This document shows, one piece after another, positions 1-9,332 of a stretch of DNA of 64,000 nucleotides. The notes beneath the pieces were generated by a model. It had not been told where the DNA came from. It made no database searches and saw nothing but the letters and a program-made list of their open reading frames with translations. This DNA comes from JAZKFT01 sp963845495 (GTDB taxonomy: Bacteria > Bacteroidota > Bacteroidia > Chitinophagales > Chitinophagaceae): positions 7,244-71,243 of the forward strand of contig CAWJTH010000104.1 in the NCBI GenBank assembly GCA_963845495.1, in the 5' to 3' direction. Every line of letters starts with the position of its first letter. The first letter of the stretch is position 1. The position numbers and the translations under genes were made by a program.

Positions 1-36
1 TTCCTGCCGGCCATACCCCGCCCATCGTCCGGCCTT

Positions 37-2239
37 TCAGCTTGCAGACCCCGACCGATCCCCTTCACGAAGCTTGTCCACGTCGATCAGGCCCGTGAGG
101 ATCTTGCCGTTGTTGTCGTCACTGGCCTGGTAAAGCAGTTCGTAGACGTGGCGGCGGCTGTGCTGCTCCTTGTGCATGAGGAGGTATTCCAGCTCGACCA
201 ATCTTCGCAGATGGAGCTTGAGCTGCGTGTTGCCCCAGCCCGTGAATTCCCGCACGTCACGCCGGGAGAAGCGGTAATTGATCCGGCCAACGCTGTCTTT
301 TTCGCAAGCCTCTCTGACCAGGTCGTCGAGGAGATTGAGAAGACGCCTGGTCTGGGGCGGCAGTTCATCCAGCGATCTTCCCAGAAGGTCCGTGGCCAGT
401 TCGTTGGCGAGCTTGATGTCGTCGAGGCTGACCTCGATGTACTCGACCTGTTTGCCCTGGTGTTCGACGGTCTTGATGGGCCGCTGGTACTGGTGCAGAA
501 GGGTAATGGCCCGGATGAGGGTCAAATACTTCTGATGATCCCGGCGGGTTCGCGTTTTGTAGTCGCAGAAGGTGAGTTGTTCCGCGTAGGGATTGGCCAC
601 CAGGAGCGGCCGCAAAAGCCTCTGGGCGTTGCGATGGCGTTGCAAGGTTTCTTGCCGTTGTTGGACTTCCAGCTGGCCTGGGAGCGTTTCGCGGCGTCGT
701 TGCAGCTGGTGGATGAGCATGGTCTGCTCGCGGTCCTCATCGACGGTGAGAACCAGGCAGCGGTTGAGTAGCTCTTCGTCCACTTGAATGGAAGTCGTGG
801 TCAGGAAGATCATCACCGGCCCTTCGACGCGGTATTCCTGGGTCACCAGCCGGCCTGTACTGACTTCCTTGCCCGTGGAAGCGATGCGTAGCTCACCCTC
901 GCTTTGCAGGAGCTTGAGGGCATAGCTGGCCCGCTGGGCACCTTCTTCCTCCACGATGGCCAAAATCTTGTGCTTGAGGCTGCCATCGGCGAGATAGTAC
1001 AGGCTCTGGCCCGTGAGAGCCGAATACTTGATGACCTGCTCGGGCGGCATGAAGGCCAGGATGGCTTCCATGAGCGTCGTCTTGCCGGCCGCACTGGTGG
1101 ACTGGATGATGACGGCCAGCGGTTGATCCAGGTGACGCGAGACGGCGGCGAGATAGCCGATCAGCTTGTTGCCGCGTTCGCCGACGACCTGGAAGTCGGC
1201 CAGTACGCGGTCCAGCAAGCATGGGTCTTGAAGCAGGTCCAGGGATTGCGTCCTGTTCAGTCTGATCCATCTCGGGCGGCATGTCTTTCGGTGCCAGCAT
1301 TGCTTGCAGGTGTTTGTCCTGGACCTCCTCCAGCTGGAGCAAGACCCGGCCCAGATCGCGCTTGATGACTTCCACTTCGACGTGAAGTTCGAGAGCGGCC
1401 TGGTCCTGGAACGCCTTGCGGTTTTTGGCTGAGTAGAGGTCGAAAGAGTCAACGTGAATGCCGACGCCATTGCTGACGAGCAGGTTTACTTTCAGCACGT
1501 CGAGCGTGGAGTTCTTTTTCAGCCCACGCACGCGATAGCGACGATTACCGAACGTCATGGCCACTTCATCGTCGCTCACTTCCGGCTCGTTCTCGACGGG
1601 AGGCATGGGCACTGGCGAGGCAGTACGGAGCGGCGGCAGCTCGGCCTCGGCATGGTCGGCCTGGATGGGTAATTCGTCCGTTTCTGGGTCGTCATCGTCG
1701 CCAAAGAGAGCATCCAGGTCATCCTCGGCCTCATCACAGGCAACGAAAGGCGCACTCGTTGGGCATGCTTCTGGGTCTGGCTCGAACGGCACGCTCACTT
1801 TTGATGGCGTACCGCGACCAATCCACTCGGCATGACGGAGCAGATCGCCGAGAGCATCCACGGGATTGGCCGCTTGCAGAGCGAAAGCGTTGATGTCCAG
1901 ATTCAGAGGTAGTTTGACCAGGAAGGCTTCCAGACCGGCCTCGATGAGCGGGGCCGTGAGCGTTTCACAAGGCGTCAGAACCCGCTTGATGCTGAATTCC
2001 GTCAGGGCGGCCAGCAGGTCGTCAGTGAGAGCTTCCGGACTGAAGACCGTGGTGCCGTTGCGGTAGCCGTGGTTCCAGAGCGTCAAGGCGTCCCAGAGGC
2101 CAGCACACAGGATGATTTCATCGTTGGCGGCAAACGCTTCGACGTTCCAGACGCCTTCCTGCTTGTCGTGGAGATGCGTGTGGATCGGCGTGCCTGGACG
2201 CAGCAGCTGGCCCAGCATCTTGCGGCCGTAGATGTCCAC
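37..2239 (-). pseudogene. Toprim / P-loop ATPase, primase-like, frameshifted and 5'-truncated
   Basis: Two overlapping minus-strand frames form one protein. The first (from 2,239) begins inside a Toprim-like fold: the pattern GRIVDIYGRK lies across the start, the upstream part is missing, and an in-frame TGA sits just before it. An acidic linker follows. Around 1,240-1,255 the reading moves to a second frame (EMDQTEQDA into QSLDLLQDP), which carries a P-loop ATPase with Walker A STSAAGKTTL and Walker B-like ILAIVEEEGA, then a C-terminal winged-helix-like region ending at 37. Toprim plus ATPase proteins of this kind occur on mobile elements of GC-rich bacteria as primase/helicase-like enzymes; the exact family is an inference. 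The single-base frameshift could be a sequencing error. Confidence 0.55.
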
Positions 2240-2250
2240 GATCCTGCCAC

Positions 2251-2802
2251 GTGCCGTGGCTCATCGGGTTGTCGTCGCTCGCCATGGTCCTGCGCCGTCG
2301 GGTATTGCCGGTGCCTGGCGACGCACCGGTGGCCGGGGATGCCCCGGTGGGCGGCGACGTGCCCGTGGTGGCGATCGTGCCGGTGGCCGATGTCATTCCG
2401 GTGGTCGACGTGGGGGCTCCTCCTGCTCGGCGTTGGGGGTCCGGCCAGGTCGGCTTGGCCGTTGGCGTGTTCTTCATCGCCATGTACGGCGGCTATTTCG
2501 GTGCCGCAGCCGGGGTGATTCTGCTCGCTGCGCTGCTCCTGGCGACCACCGACAGCCTGGCCCAGGCCTCGGCAGCCAAGAACCTCATCCTCGGGGTGGC
2601 CAACGGCCTGGCCGCTGTGCTGTTCGTGGTGGCTAGCTCGGTGCGCTGGTCCGCCGCCATACCGCTCGCCGTCGGGTTGCTGATCGGGGGGCGTGCCGGG
2701 CCGGTCGTCACCCGCCGATCGCCGGCCCGGCCGCTCCAACTGCTCATCGCGGCCGGCGGTTTGGGCCTAGCCGTCTATCTCGGGTTGCAGGCCTACGGTT
2801 GA
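2251..2802 (+). CDS. TSUP family (TauE/SafE-like) permease, C-terminal half only
   Basis: The frame encodes a Pro/Val-rich cytoplasmic-type linker and then the second membrane repeat of a TSUP (sulfite exporter TauE/SafE-like) permease: GVFFIAMYGGYFGAAAGV, then NLILGVANGLAAVLF, PLAVGLLIGG and a final hydrophobic helix. TSUP proteins are normally about 250-300 residues with two repeats; here only the second half is present. The frame stays open leftwards to about 2,230 with no sensible N-terminus, so the gene is cut by the join near 2,240-2,260; the GTG at 2,251 is only the first in-frame start codon. Very high GC and codon use suggest an actinobacterial source (inference). It ends tail-to-tail with the next fragment. 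Confidence 0.6.
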   Translation: MPWLIGLSSLAMVLRRRVLPVPGDAPVAGDAPVGGDVPVVAIVPVADVIPVVDVGAPPARRWGSGQVGLAVGVFFIAMYGGYFGAAAGVILLAALLLATTDSLAQASAAKNLILGVANGLAAVLFVVASSVRWSAAIPLAVGLLIGGRAGPVVTRRSPARPLQLLIAAGGLGLAVYLGLQAYG

Positions 2803-3113
2803 ACTGTAGGGAACATCCCCTCGAGCATGAATCGTGTTCGTGGCGCGAGGAGGTAGCAGGGATACGTGGACTCCACGAGTCGTAGTCCTTCCTCCGCCGT
2901 TGTGAAGCCGCACAAGTGGTAGAGCGTTCGAATGTCGTCTTGATCGCGCTCGACGTGCGACGCAAGCAGCTTCATCGCCAGCAAAAAGCGCGGAGAGGCG
3001 GCCGCAACCTGGAGGCAGGCCATCGCTGCGCCACCGACGACGAAGACGTCTGCCCGGGTGCCGCTTCGCTTTAGCTCTTCGTCGAGCGCGTGACAAGGCG
3101 CGTAAGACCCCAC
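2793..3113 (-). pseudogene. nucleotidyltransferase-like protein (DUF6036 type), internally deleted
   Basis: This 106-aa frame starts with LDEELKRSGTRADVFVVGGAAMA, the usual opening of small DUF6036-type nucleotidyltransferase-fold proteins. At about residue 32 it jumps to SPRFLLAMKLLA, followed by DQDDIRTLYHLCG, which belongs to the C-terminal half of the same family. The central segment that should carry the metal-binding Asp residues (normally some 60-80 residues) is absent, so the protein cannot be a working member. The deletion point lies near 3,010-3,020. Related genes are often toxin-antitoxin partners, but no partner is visible here. The family call rests on remembered motifs and is moderately sure. 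Confidence 0.4.
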
Positions 3114-3129
3114 CGCGATCGAGGAGCAC

Positions 3130-4018
3130 CGTCAAGCGTAGGTCAGCGCATCGGCGGTGATGAACAGGCCGCGGCGGGCGAATGAGATAGGCGAGGGGAC
3201 CAGAGCGTCGGCGTGTAACGACCGAAGTCCAGACAGGAACCACCACGTCTCGAGGAATCGGCACGGCTCGTCCACCCAGGCGGGGGCGGCGACGTTCGCC
3301 GAGGCCCGCCAGCGAGAGCACGCTCGTGTGCGCCACGCCGTAGGTCAGCTCGGCGTACACCTCGTCGGCCACCAGCCAGAGGTCGTGCGCGCTGGCAGAG
3401 CTCGCCCGACCGCCTGCGAGCTCGTCGCGCGTCATCACCGCGCCGGTCGGGTTTGTGCGGCGACGTCAGAGGAGCACGGCGCGGGTGCGTGGCGTGATCG
3501 TCGCGCGCGACGTCTGCGGGATCGAGGTGGAAGCCTCGCTCGGGCGGCAGTCGGCACGTGCAGCGATCGACGCGCCGGACGCACCGACCACTGGCCTCGC
3601 TAGGTGGACGTAGGGTCGGCTCCGGGACGTTATCACCTCGTCCGCCGGGGCCGAGGATGCACTGAGCGAGACCGCGAAGAGCGCGGCCTGGGCGCCGGGA
3701 AGAAGACGAGGGCGACCCGGGGCACTCGAGCGGCGTGGTCGGCGAGCGCTGCCACGTGGGTCGGGCGATCGTCTGCGCGCAGCTCCTGCGGTGGTCCGGC
3801 CATCTGGCGCGTAGCGCGTGTCGGGCCCGCGCGGAAACGCGTCGCACGCCCCGCATCAACGGCGGGCGGGCGTGTCGATGTCGCTCTCGCCGATGCTCAG
3901 CACGATCACGTCGTCGCCCCGCTCGCGCCGGGCCCATCGCCAGGTCGTGCACGGCCCAGGCCTCGGCGCCGGTGCCGCGGATCCGCTCGGTCAGGGAGGA
4001 GTACCGCACGTGGACCAC
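3130..4018 (-). pseudogene. class I/II PLP aminotransferase with many indels
   Basis: Read on the minus strand from 4,018, all three frames in turn carry recognisable pieces of one aminotransferase: HVRYSSLTERIRGTGAEAWA then AVHDLAMG, next frame DDVIVLSIGESDIDTP, further on an LTSPHKPTGA-like segment and then HDLWLVADEVYAELTYG. These are the N-terminal arm, the first beta strand with its DxDTP turn, the NPTG turn and the DEVY motif of fold-type I aminotransferases. The PLP-lysine SLSK region is unreadable. Several single-base indels within 900 bp make this either a decayed gene or a low-accuracy read. No function should be assigned. Confidence 0.45.
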
Positions 4019-4040
4019 TGTAACGCTGCTCAGGCCAGCA

Positions 4041-4627
4041 ATAAAATGTCGGTTCAGGGGTCAGAAGAACATTTTACGTATTGCTAGGGGATGTTTCTTT
4101 TTATTGTACCGGTGGTTTTTGCTACTGTTGCAAAAAATCTTATACTTTTAAAGCTCAATTAAAATCATGGCATGGAGTAGTTTAATTACTACAATTTTTG
4201 CCCATGTCATGGTTTTTTTAAAGAGCATTTCACTACACATATTAATAATAAATATGTAAAACCCAAACTCACATCATTTAATTTATGAGCCTTGGTGATA
4301 AGAATAGTTTACTTATAGGATTTGAGGGATTTTACTTTAGACGATTTGTAAGCAACATTGTTATAATATTGGTACATTGCATTTTATACATATTTAAACC
4401 GATGATAATCGCTTTGCCTACTATCGATAAAGCTACATTTGAAGGTTTATAGCATTGCAAGATGGATACTTTTAGGGCAATGGTTCCATCCAAAAGATAT
4501 ACAATTAAACTGGGGAACAAGCAGCCGATCCTTAAAGAAGGTACTTGAAATAACAGGCAATCCTATAATCAAACCGCAAAATTGATTTGAAATAAGTGGA
4601 TAACAGACATATAAAATATATCTAAGA
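4041..4627. other. AT-rich intergenic region after the composition break
   Basis: No credible gene was found. A hairpin-like pair, ATCATGGCATGG near 4,164 and CCATGTCATGG near 4,202 followed by seven T, encloses a smaller stem (GTAGT/ACTAC). It resembles a rightward terminator, which would mean that the gene it served lies beyond the break and is missing. The remainder is simple AT-rich sequence leading to the PAS kinase. Confidence 0.35.
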
Positions 4628-5824
4628 GTGGAAAAAGATACAGAACAGACCGTTGAACAACTTATCGAACGCATCGAATACCTTGAAATGGTAAACGAGC
4701 AATTAAAAGAAAGCGAACAGCGCTATCATAAAATGATAGCGGAAGTGCAAGATTATGCCATCATTTTATTGGATATCAACGGGATAATACAAAATTGGAA
4801 CAAGGGTGCCGAAAAGATAAAAGGATATAAGGATAAAGAAATAATCGGCCAAAGCTTTAAGATATTCTATTTGCAGGACGACCAGAAGAATGGTTTGCCG
4901 GAGCAGTTGATTTTAGATGCTATTAAACATGGGGCTGCGCTCCACGAAGGGTGGCGGGTAAGAAAAAACGGGAGTACTTTTTGGGGAAGTATTGTTATCA
5001 CTGCCCTCCACGATGAAAACGGCGGTGTGGTAGGCTTCTCAAAAGTAACACGTGATCTTACAGAAAAAAGGCTAAGCGAAAACCGGTTGAAGGAATATTC
5101 CAAGGAATTGGAAGCCAAGAACAAGGAACTTGAACAATTCGTCTACATTGCCTCGCACGATATGAAAGAACCGCTAAGGAAGGTTATTCTGTACGGTGGC
5201 CTGATAAAGGAATCGCTACCTGGTAGTTTGGGCCCAAAAGAAACCGTGTATCTTGATAAGGTTATAAACGGTGCCAACCGTATGAGAGCATTGATAGATG
5301 ACCTTTTAGACTATTCTATTGTATCAATGCAGCAAAGGCCGTTAGAGGATGTCGACCTGAACGTTGTTTTAGCCGAGACGCTGGTTTTGTACCATGAATT
5401 GATAGCGGAAAGCGGGGCCGCCATTTCAGCTGAACGGTTGCCCGTTATCAAAGGAATCCCGTTCCAGATGGGTCAGTTGTTCGAGAACGTGATCGGGAAT
5501 GCCATTAAATACCGGCTGACAGGCCTCAAGCCGGTTATCACGATAACATGCGGATTGGTCGAACCGCCCAGGGCAATCAATCTCATGAACCAGAATGGAT
5601 ATCATAAAATTTCCATAACCGACAACGGGATGGGTTTTGAAGAAAAATACTCCAAGCAGATTTTCGACATTTTTCAGCGATTGGTGAGGAAGGATGAGTT
5701 CGATGGGACCGGGATCGGCCTTGCCATTTGTAAAAGGGTTGTGCAGAACCACAGGGGTGATATTGTGGCACACGGCAAGTTAGGAGAAGGTGCTACTTTC
5801 GAGATATATTTACCTATAGATTGA
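4628..5824 (+). CDS. PAS-domain sensor histidine kinase
   Basis: A 398-aa soluble kinase with no membrane segment or signal peptide. Residues about 1-35 form a short coiled coil; about 30-145 form a PAS domain (RYHKMIAEVQDYAIILLDI, ending KVTRDLTEKR); 155-185 carry a second coiled stretch and the HisKA H-box FVYIASHDMKEPLRKV with His177. The ATPase domain follows with N-box-like ENVIGNAIKYR, G1 DNGMGFE, an F-box IFDIFQRL and G2 GTGIGLAI. It should autophosphorylate in response to a cytoplasmic cue and pass phosphate to a separate regulator; none is adjacent. The start is GTG at 4,628; the ATG at 4,688 would trim the coiled coil. It ends 9 bp from the convergent glycosidase stop. Confidence 0.85.
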   Translation: MEKDTEQTVEQLIERIEYLEMVNEQLKESEQRYHKMIAEVQDYAIILLDINGIIQNWNKGAEKIKGYKDKEIIGQSFKIFYLQDDQKNGLPEQLILDAIKHGAALHEGWRVRKNGSTFWGSIVITALHDENGGVVGFSKVTRDLTEKRLSENRLKEYSKELEAKNKELEQFVYIASHDMKEPLRKVILYGGLIKESLPGSLGPKETVYLDKVINGANRMRALIDDLLDYSIVSMQQRPLEDVDLNVVLAETLVLYHELIAESGAAISAERLPVIKGIPFQMGQLFENVIGNAIKYRLTGLKPVITITCGLVEPPRAINLMNQNGYHKISITDNGMGFEEKYSKQIFDIFQRLVRKDEFDGTGIGLAICKRVVQNHRGDIVAHGKLGEGATFEIYLPID

Positions 5825-5833
5825 GTGTAAAGC

Positions 5834-7720
5834 TTAGTTTTTATCTTTCTGAAACATGCTGGTTTGTTCGTTAAGTACTGCCAATAAAAACATATAATTA
5901 TCCACCAAAAAACCTTCGTAACCCCAGCATTCGCCTTTCCAAGTTTTCCAATCCTTTGTTCGGCCGTTGGGGCACCTGCCCTGAAAGTTTCCCTCGCTCA
6001 TGCTTTTCAACAGCGGTAATAAAATAAGATCAACATCTTTTTTGCGTTTCAGTTTTTGTAATGCATGGATGGTAAAATAAGTATAGCAAGCAGTGGCCCC
6101 GCCGTTTTCATAAATCTGGAAGCCGTCCGAATTGTCCTCTCTTTTTCCACCCCCTACTTCCAAAATCAAATCGGTATAATCTGCCCGTTTCACCGGTATT
6201 AAATTGCCAGGCAGGCCCAAGCCAAAATCGGTGAATCCCACTTCTTTCATCTTTAACAACAGCTTGTCCATAATGGCATTGGCCAACACATTATCCACCA
6301 AACCGTAACTAATAGCCACACCGTTTACAAAGGTGAAATAATAATCATGCAATTGACCATCGGCACTTTTCCACCCTGCCAACACGCCTGTTTGTGGATT
6401 ATAAAAAGTAGTGGTATAAATATCTTTCAACCGTTTAGCTTTTGCACCATAAAAAGCCTGTTCGCCAGTACTGCCAAACCGAAGCGTAGCTTTTTCCAAT
6501 AAAATAAGAGCGTGATATGCCAGTGCGTTTGAATAAGCATCTTTATGGCCAAAACCAATGGTATCCCACCAATTGGCGGGCCGTTGTGTTTTATCGCCCT
6601 TCCAACTGCCGCTGTTGCCCGACAGGCAAAATTCTAGCAATCCATCGTTGTCGGCATCCATTGCCAACATTTTATCGGCCCATAATTTTATTTTGGCATA
6701 ATTGGCTACAAACCATTTTTTATCATTGTTGCCCATGGCATAATTGCAAGCGGCAATTAGTAAAGAAGGATAGGAATCCAGTGAATTGCAGGAAGTGGCC
6801 GATTCAGGGATATCCCAGGTTTTATCATAATCATAACCTAAAATACCGTAACCTTTTTGGCCAGACAAATACCTGTCCAATGTCATTCTTACCAAATCCA
6901 AAGCCGAAAGGCCAACGGCCAACGGCGGCGTGTACAAAGCCACTTCGCTGTATTTGAACAAGGTAAATGCGCAGGCATCGCTGGCCGAATTATTGGCCAA
7001 TATCTTAAGGAAGGGATTAAGTTGAAATATGCTGATAAAATTTCTGCGGAAGCAGTCATACCGTGCGTCATTTTCAATACCTTTTATTGGCGGGAAGATG
7101 GACGTTACCTCAAAATGATAAATAACTTTTGGGGATGTTTTTATAGCCGCTGGAAATAGAATTCTCACATAAGGGTGATCGATAAAACGCTTGGCTGTGC
7201 AATTCAATTTTTGACCGGGTATATCGCAAGTAATCCGTAGCGTACCCATATCTGGGAAATGTAGCACGGCTGGCAAGCTTATCAGGTCCGCCTCATTGCC
7301 CATAATCCCCAACAGCGTAGCATGGTTGGCATATTGGCTGATATTGAAAATGAAAGGTGTAGCATCCTCCCCACAATAATTACTGGCAATTGAAAAGGAA
7401 GTTGGGTAAGTGGAGACTACCCACGAAGCAAGGGGTGTTTTTTGTTGGGAACCAAGCCTGTACAAGGTTTTGTTAGCATCGGTGCTTGTTGAATAAATAC
7501 TGTTTGTTGATGGCAGCTCGTTCAAAACAACATTCTCCACGAGTTTATTTTTACCCAGCGAATCGATGGCAAAAAAATCAAACTGTGGCCAGCTTTTATT
7601 GAAGGTCATTTTTAAATATCCTGTATTTTCTTTTATGGGTGGCATGGCCTTCAAGGCATCAAAAAAGGTGACACCCATACCTGCAAAAAAACTGTTTTTG
7701 ATAAAGGTGCTTCTTTTCAA
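5834..7720 (-). CDS. six-hairpin (alpha/alpha)6 glycosidase-like secreted protein
   Basis: A 628-aa exported protein and last gene of the galactan-type locus. The N-terminus MKRSTFIKNSFFAGMGVTFF looks like the KR-TFIK export signals common in Bacteroidota carbohydrate enzymes. After a beta-rich N-terminal half (about 40-270), the C-terminal half has features of a six-hairpin toroid: GILGYDYDKTWDIPES, DADNDGLLEF, NWWDTIGFGHKDAYSNALAYHAL, YFTFVNGVAISYGL, GFQIYENGGATACYT and GECWGYEGFLVDNYMFL. Such folds occur in glucosidases, unsaturated glucuronyl hydrolases and beta-glucuronidases. I cannot name a GH family. Its place beside GH35 and GH43 suggests removal of a side-chain or terminal sugar, possibly uronic acid (inference). 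Confidence 0.7.
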   Translation of the reverse strand: MKRSTFIKNSFFAGMGVTFFDALKAMPPIKENTGYLKMTFNKSWPQFDFFAIDSLGKNKLVENVVLNELPSTNSIYSTSTDANKTLYRLGSQQKTPLASWVVSTYPTSFSIASNYCGEDATPFIFNISQYANHATLLGIMGNEADLISLPAVLHFPDMGTLRITCDIPGQKLNCTAKRFIDHPYVRILFPAAIKTSPKVIYHFEVTSIFPPIKGIENDARYDCFRRNFISIFQLNPFLKILANNSASDACAFTLFKYSEVALYTPPLAVGLSALDLVRMTLDRYLSGQKGYGILGYDYDKTWDIPESATSCNSLDSYPSLLIAACNYAMGNNDKKWFVANYAKIKLWADKMLAMDADNDGLLEFCLSGNSGSWKGDKTQRPANWWDTIGFGHKDAYSNALAYHALILLEKATLRFGSTGEQAFYGAKAKRLKDIYTTTFYNPQTGVLAGWKSADGQLHDYYFTFVNGVAISYGLVDNVLANAIMDKLLLKMKEVGFTDFGLGLPGNLIPVKRADYTDLILEVGGGKREDNSDGFQIYENGGATACYTYFTIHALQKLKRKKDVDLILLPLLKSMSEGNFQGRCPNGRTKDWKTWKGECWGYEGFLVDNYMFLLAVLNEQTSMFQKDKN

Positions 7721-7788
7721 GACTATGCTTTTAAATCTATTTACAAATACTTATCCATACTATACATAACAGTATGGTCATCAATATA

Positions 7789-9327
7789 TTATCGGAACAA
7801 TGCCACCATGGCTTGCGCATACCATCGGGCCAGATAATCGTTTGGGTGAAGCGGGTTAGCTAGACAATCCTTAGCCTTTTTTTGCTGGTAAATAAACCCG
7901 CTTAATGTTGTCATATCCAAATTAACCACCCCGGTTGTTTGCAATTGCTGCAACACCAAATTATACCCCAATAAATTATCAACATAAAACTTTTTATTCT
8001 TGTCCAAATCAATGATATAGTCGGGGTCAAATTGTAAATTAGACAATAAAAGGAATTCCGCTTTCGGGTTTGCAGCTTTTACCTTGTTGATGATTGTTTG
8101 GATATAACCCTTGAATTGTTCCGGCGTATATCGCCAAAAATCGTTCATGCCAAAATCGATGACCACTAAATCAGGAATCATAGGGTTGATGTATTTATCT
8201 GCATATTCAGCGCCCCAATCTACAGTGGCTCCCGGCAAACCAGCATTAAATATCTTAATATCGCGATACCCAAATTTCTTTTTAAGTTGGCCGCAAAATA
8301 GGTCAACATAAGTGGGCATAAATGGCGGCACCGTGTCATAACTGCTCACATCCAAGCCACGGGTAATGCTCATTCCATAAGCAATAATTTTCAAGGGCAA
8401 CCTTGCTTTGAGCTTCGCCATTGTGTTAGGCATTTTATCACCCTCAAAAGCAGGTGTTGGCCCGTTCCATTTATCGTGGTGGGTATACGTTACGTTCACC
8501 CATTGCGATTGCAGGTTGAACCATGCCAAATCATTTTTACTGTCAAATGAAGTGTCGGCCCGGAACGGCATTTGCGATTGTTCGGTACAAAATATTTTAT
8601 TGCCCTCAATATTATAATCCTTGTTTGGAAGGAATGTTTTTTGTAGGCTGAAATCTAGTATGGATAACACTTTTGATGGCATGAACAGCAGTTTTCCCAT
8701 TGCTGGTTTTCCCGCTTCCGAATACATCAAAACCGCTTCATTATAAATCGTATCCGTGTTCCAAAAGGGTCGCATATATTCATCAAGGTTGCATTGGGGC
8801 AAATGTTTGATGGCAGGTTCGCCAACATGGGTGTTGATGGTAAATGCATCGGCATAAATATAGCCTTTGGAACCGCTGTTTTTATGGATGCCAACGGTAA
8901 AATATTTTGTAGCAAATGGCGCTTCTGTATAAAAACCGGTTGTTTGATAAGTGGTGCTTCTGCTCAATTTGCTGGTATATTCCAACAAAACTTTATTGGT
9001 AGCATCATAAAAACGCAGGAACGAATATCCAGAAATAATACTGTCACTTAATTTGGTAAAAGCATGTATTTCTATTACCGAAAAAGGTACGGCATTTATC
9101 TGTTGGTTTATTTCACCGTTACCAATTTTCACACACTTTTTACCGTCGTGCGCATTTAATATATCTATGGAAATATCTGGGTTTTTATTTTTAATAACCC
9201 AATTTTTTAATCCGTTTTCAAAACCTAGATTTTGTTGTGAAAAGATATTAATTGGTTTTATTGCCACTATTAAAAACAATAAAATATTAATTGATTTAAA
9301 ACAGTATTTTATTTTACTTATTTCCAT
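7789..9327 (-). CDS. secreted SGNH/GDSL esterase with N-terminal beta domain
   Basis: The protein has 512 residues from the ATG at 9,327, chosen because it follows the stop of the upstream gene by 5 bp and begins a good signal peptide (ends near IFSQQ, residue 32). A start at 9,351 would overlap that gene. Residues 35-165 resemble a carbohydrate-binding beta-sandwich (FENGLKNWVI). The SGNH hydrolase domain starts near 312: block I YGMSITRG (Ser320), block II NAGLPG (Gly363), block III GMND (Asn395), block V NPLHPND (His494). The usual block V is DxxHP; here the first position is Asn. Relatives in polysaccharide loci remove acetyl groups from glycans, the likely role here. Operonic with the GH43 gene. 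Confidence 0.8.
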   Translation of the reverse strand: MEISKIKYCFKSINILLFLIVAIKPINIFSQQNLGFENGLKNWVIKNKNPDISIDILNAHDGKKCVKIGNGEINQQINAVPFSVIEIHAFTKLSDSIISGYSFLRFYDATNKVLLEYTSKLSRSTTYQTTGFYTEAPFATKYFTVGIHKNSGSKGYIYADAFTINTHVGEPAIKHLPQCNLDEYMRPFWNTDTIYNEAVLMYSEAGKPAMGKLLFMPSKVLSILDFSLQKTFLPNKDYNIEGNKIFCTEQSQMPFRADTSFDSKNDLAWFNLQSQWVNVTYTHHDKWNGPTPAFEGDKMPNTMAKLKARLPLKIIAYGMSITRGLDVSSYDTVPPFMPTYVDLFCGQLKKKFGYRDIKIFNAGLPGATVDWGAEYADKYINPMIPDLVVIDFGMNDFWRYTPEQFKGYIQTIINKVKAANPKAEFLLLSNLQFDPDYIIDLDKNKKFYVDNLLGYNLVLQQLQTTGVVNLDMTTLSGFIYQQKKAKDCLANPLHPNDYLARWYAQAMVALFR

Positions 9328-9332
9328 CTTGT

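Larger units (their letters stand above)
1..4040. other. GC-rich patchwork of unrelated gene fragments
   Basis: This stretch is visibly GC-rich, whereas everything to its right is AT-rich; composition changes abruptly between about 4,020 and 4,045. It holds four partial genes on alternating strands, each truncated or damaged: primase-like ATPase (minus), TSUP permease half (plus), nucleotidyltransferase-like (minus) and aminotransferase (minus). None has the Bacteroidota look of the remaining 60 kb. Fragment joins lie near 2,240-2,260, near 2,795-2,805, near 3,015 and near 3,115-3,140. The simplest reading is an assembly chimera or contaminant end; a real acquired island is less likely because no fragment is intact. 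Confidence 0.75.

Noticed and set aside
148..771. Plus-strand 207-aa open frame opposite the primase-like gene
   Set aside because: It mirrors the minus-strand coding frame in GC-rich DNA and has no family features; a shadow.
2232..2636. Long plus and minus frames over the TSUP fragment
   Set aside because: Arg/Gly-rich products typical of off-frame GC-rich sequence; only the frame from 2,251 shows membrane-repeat motifs.
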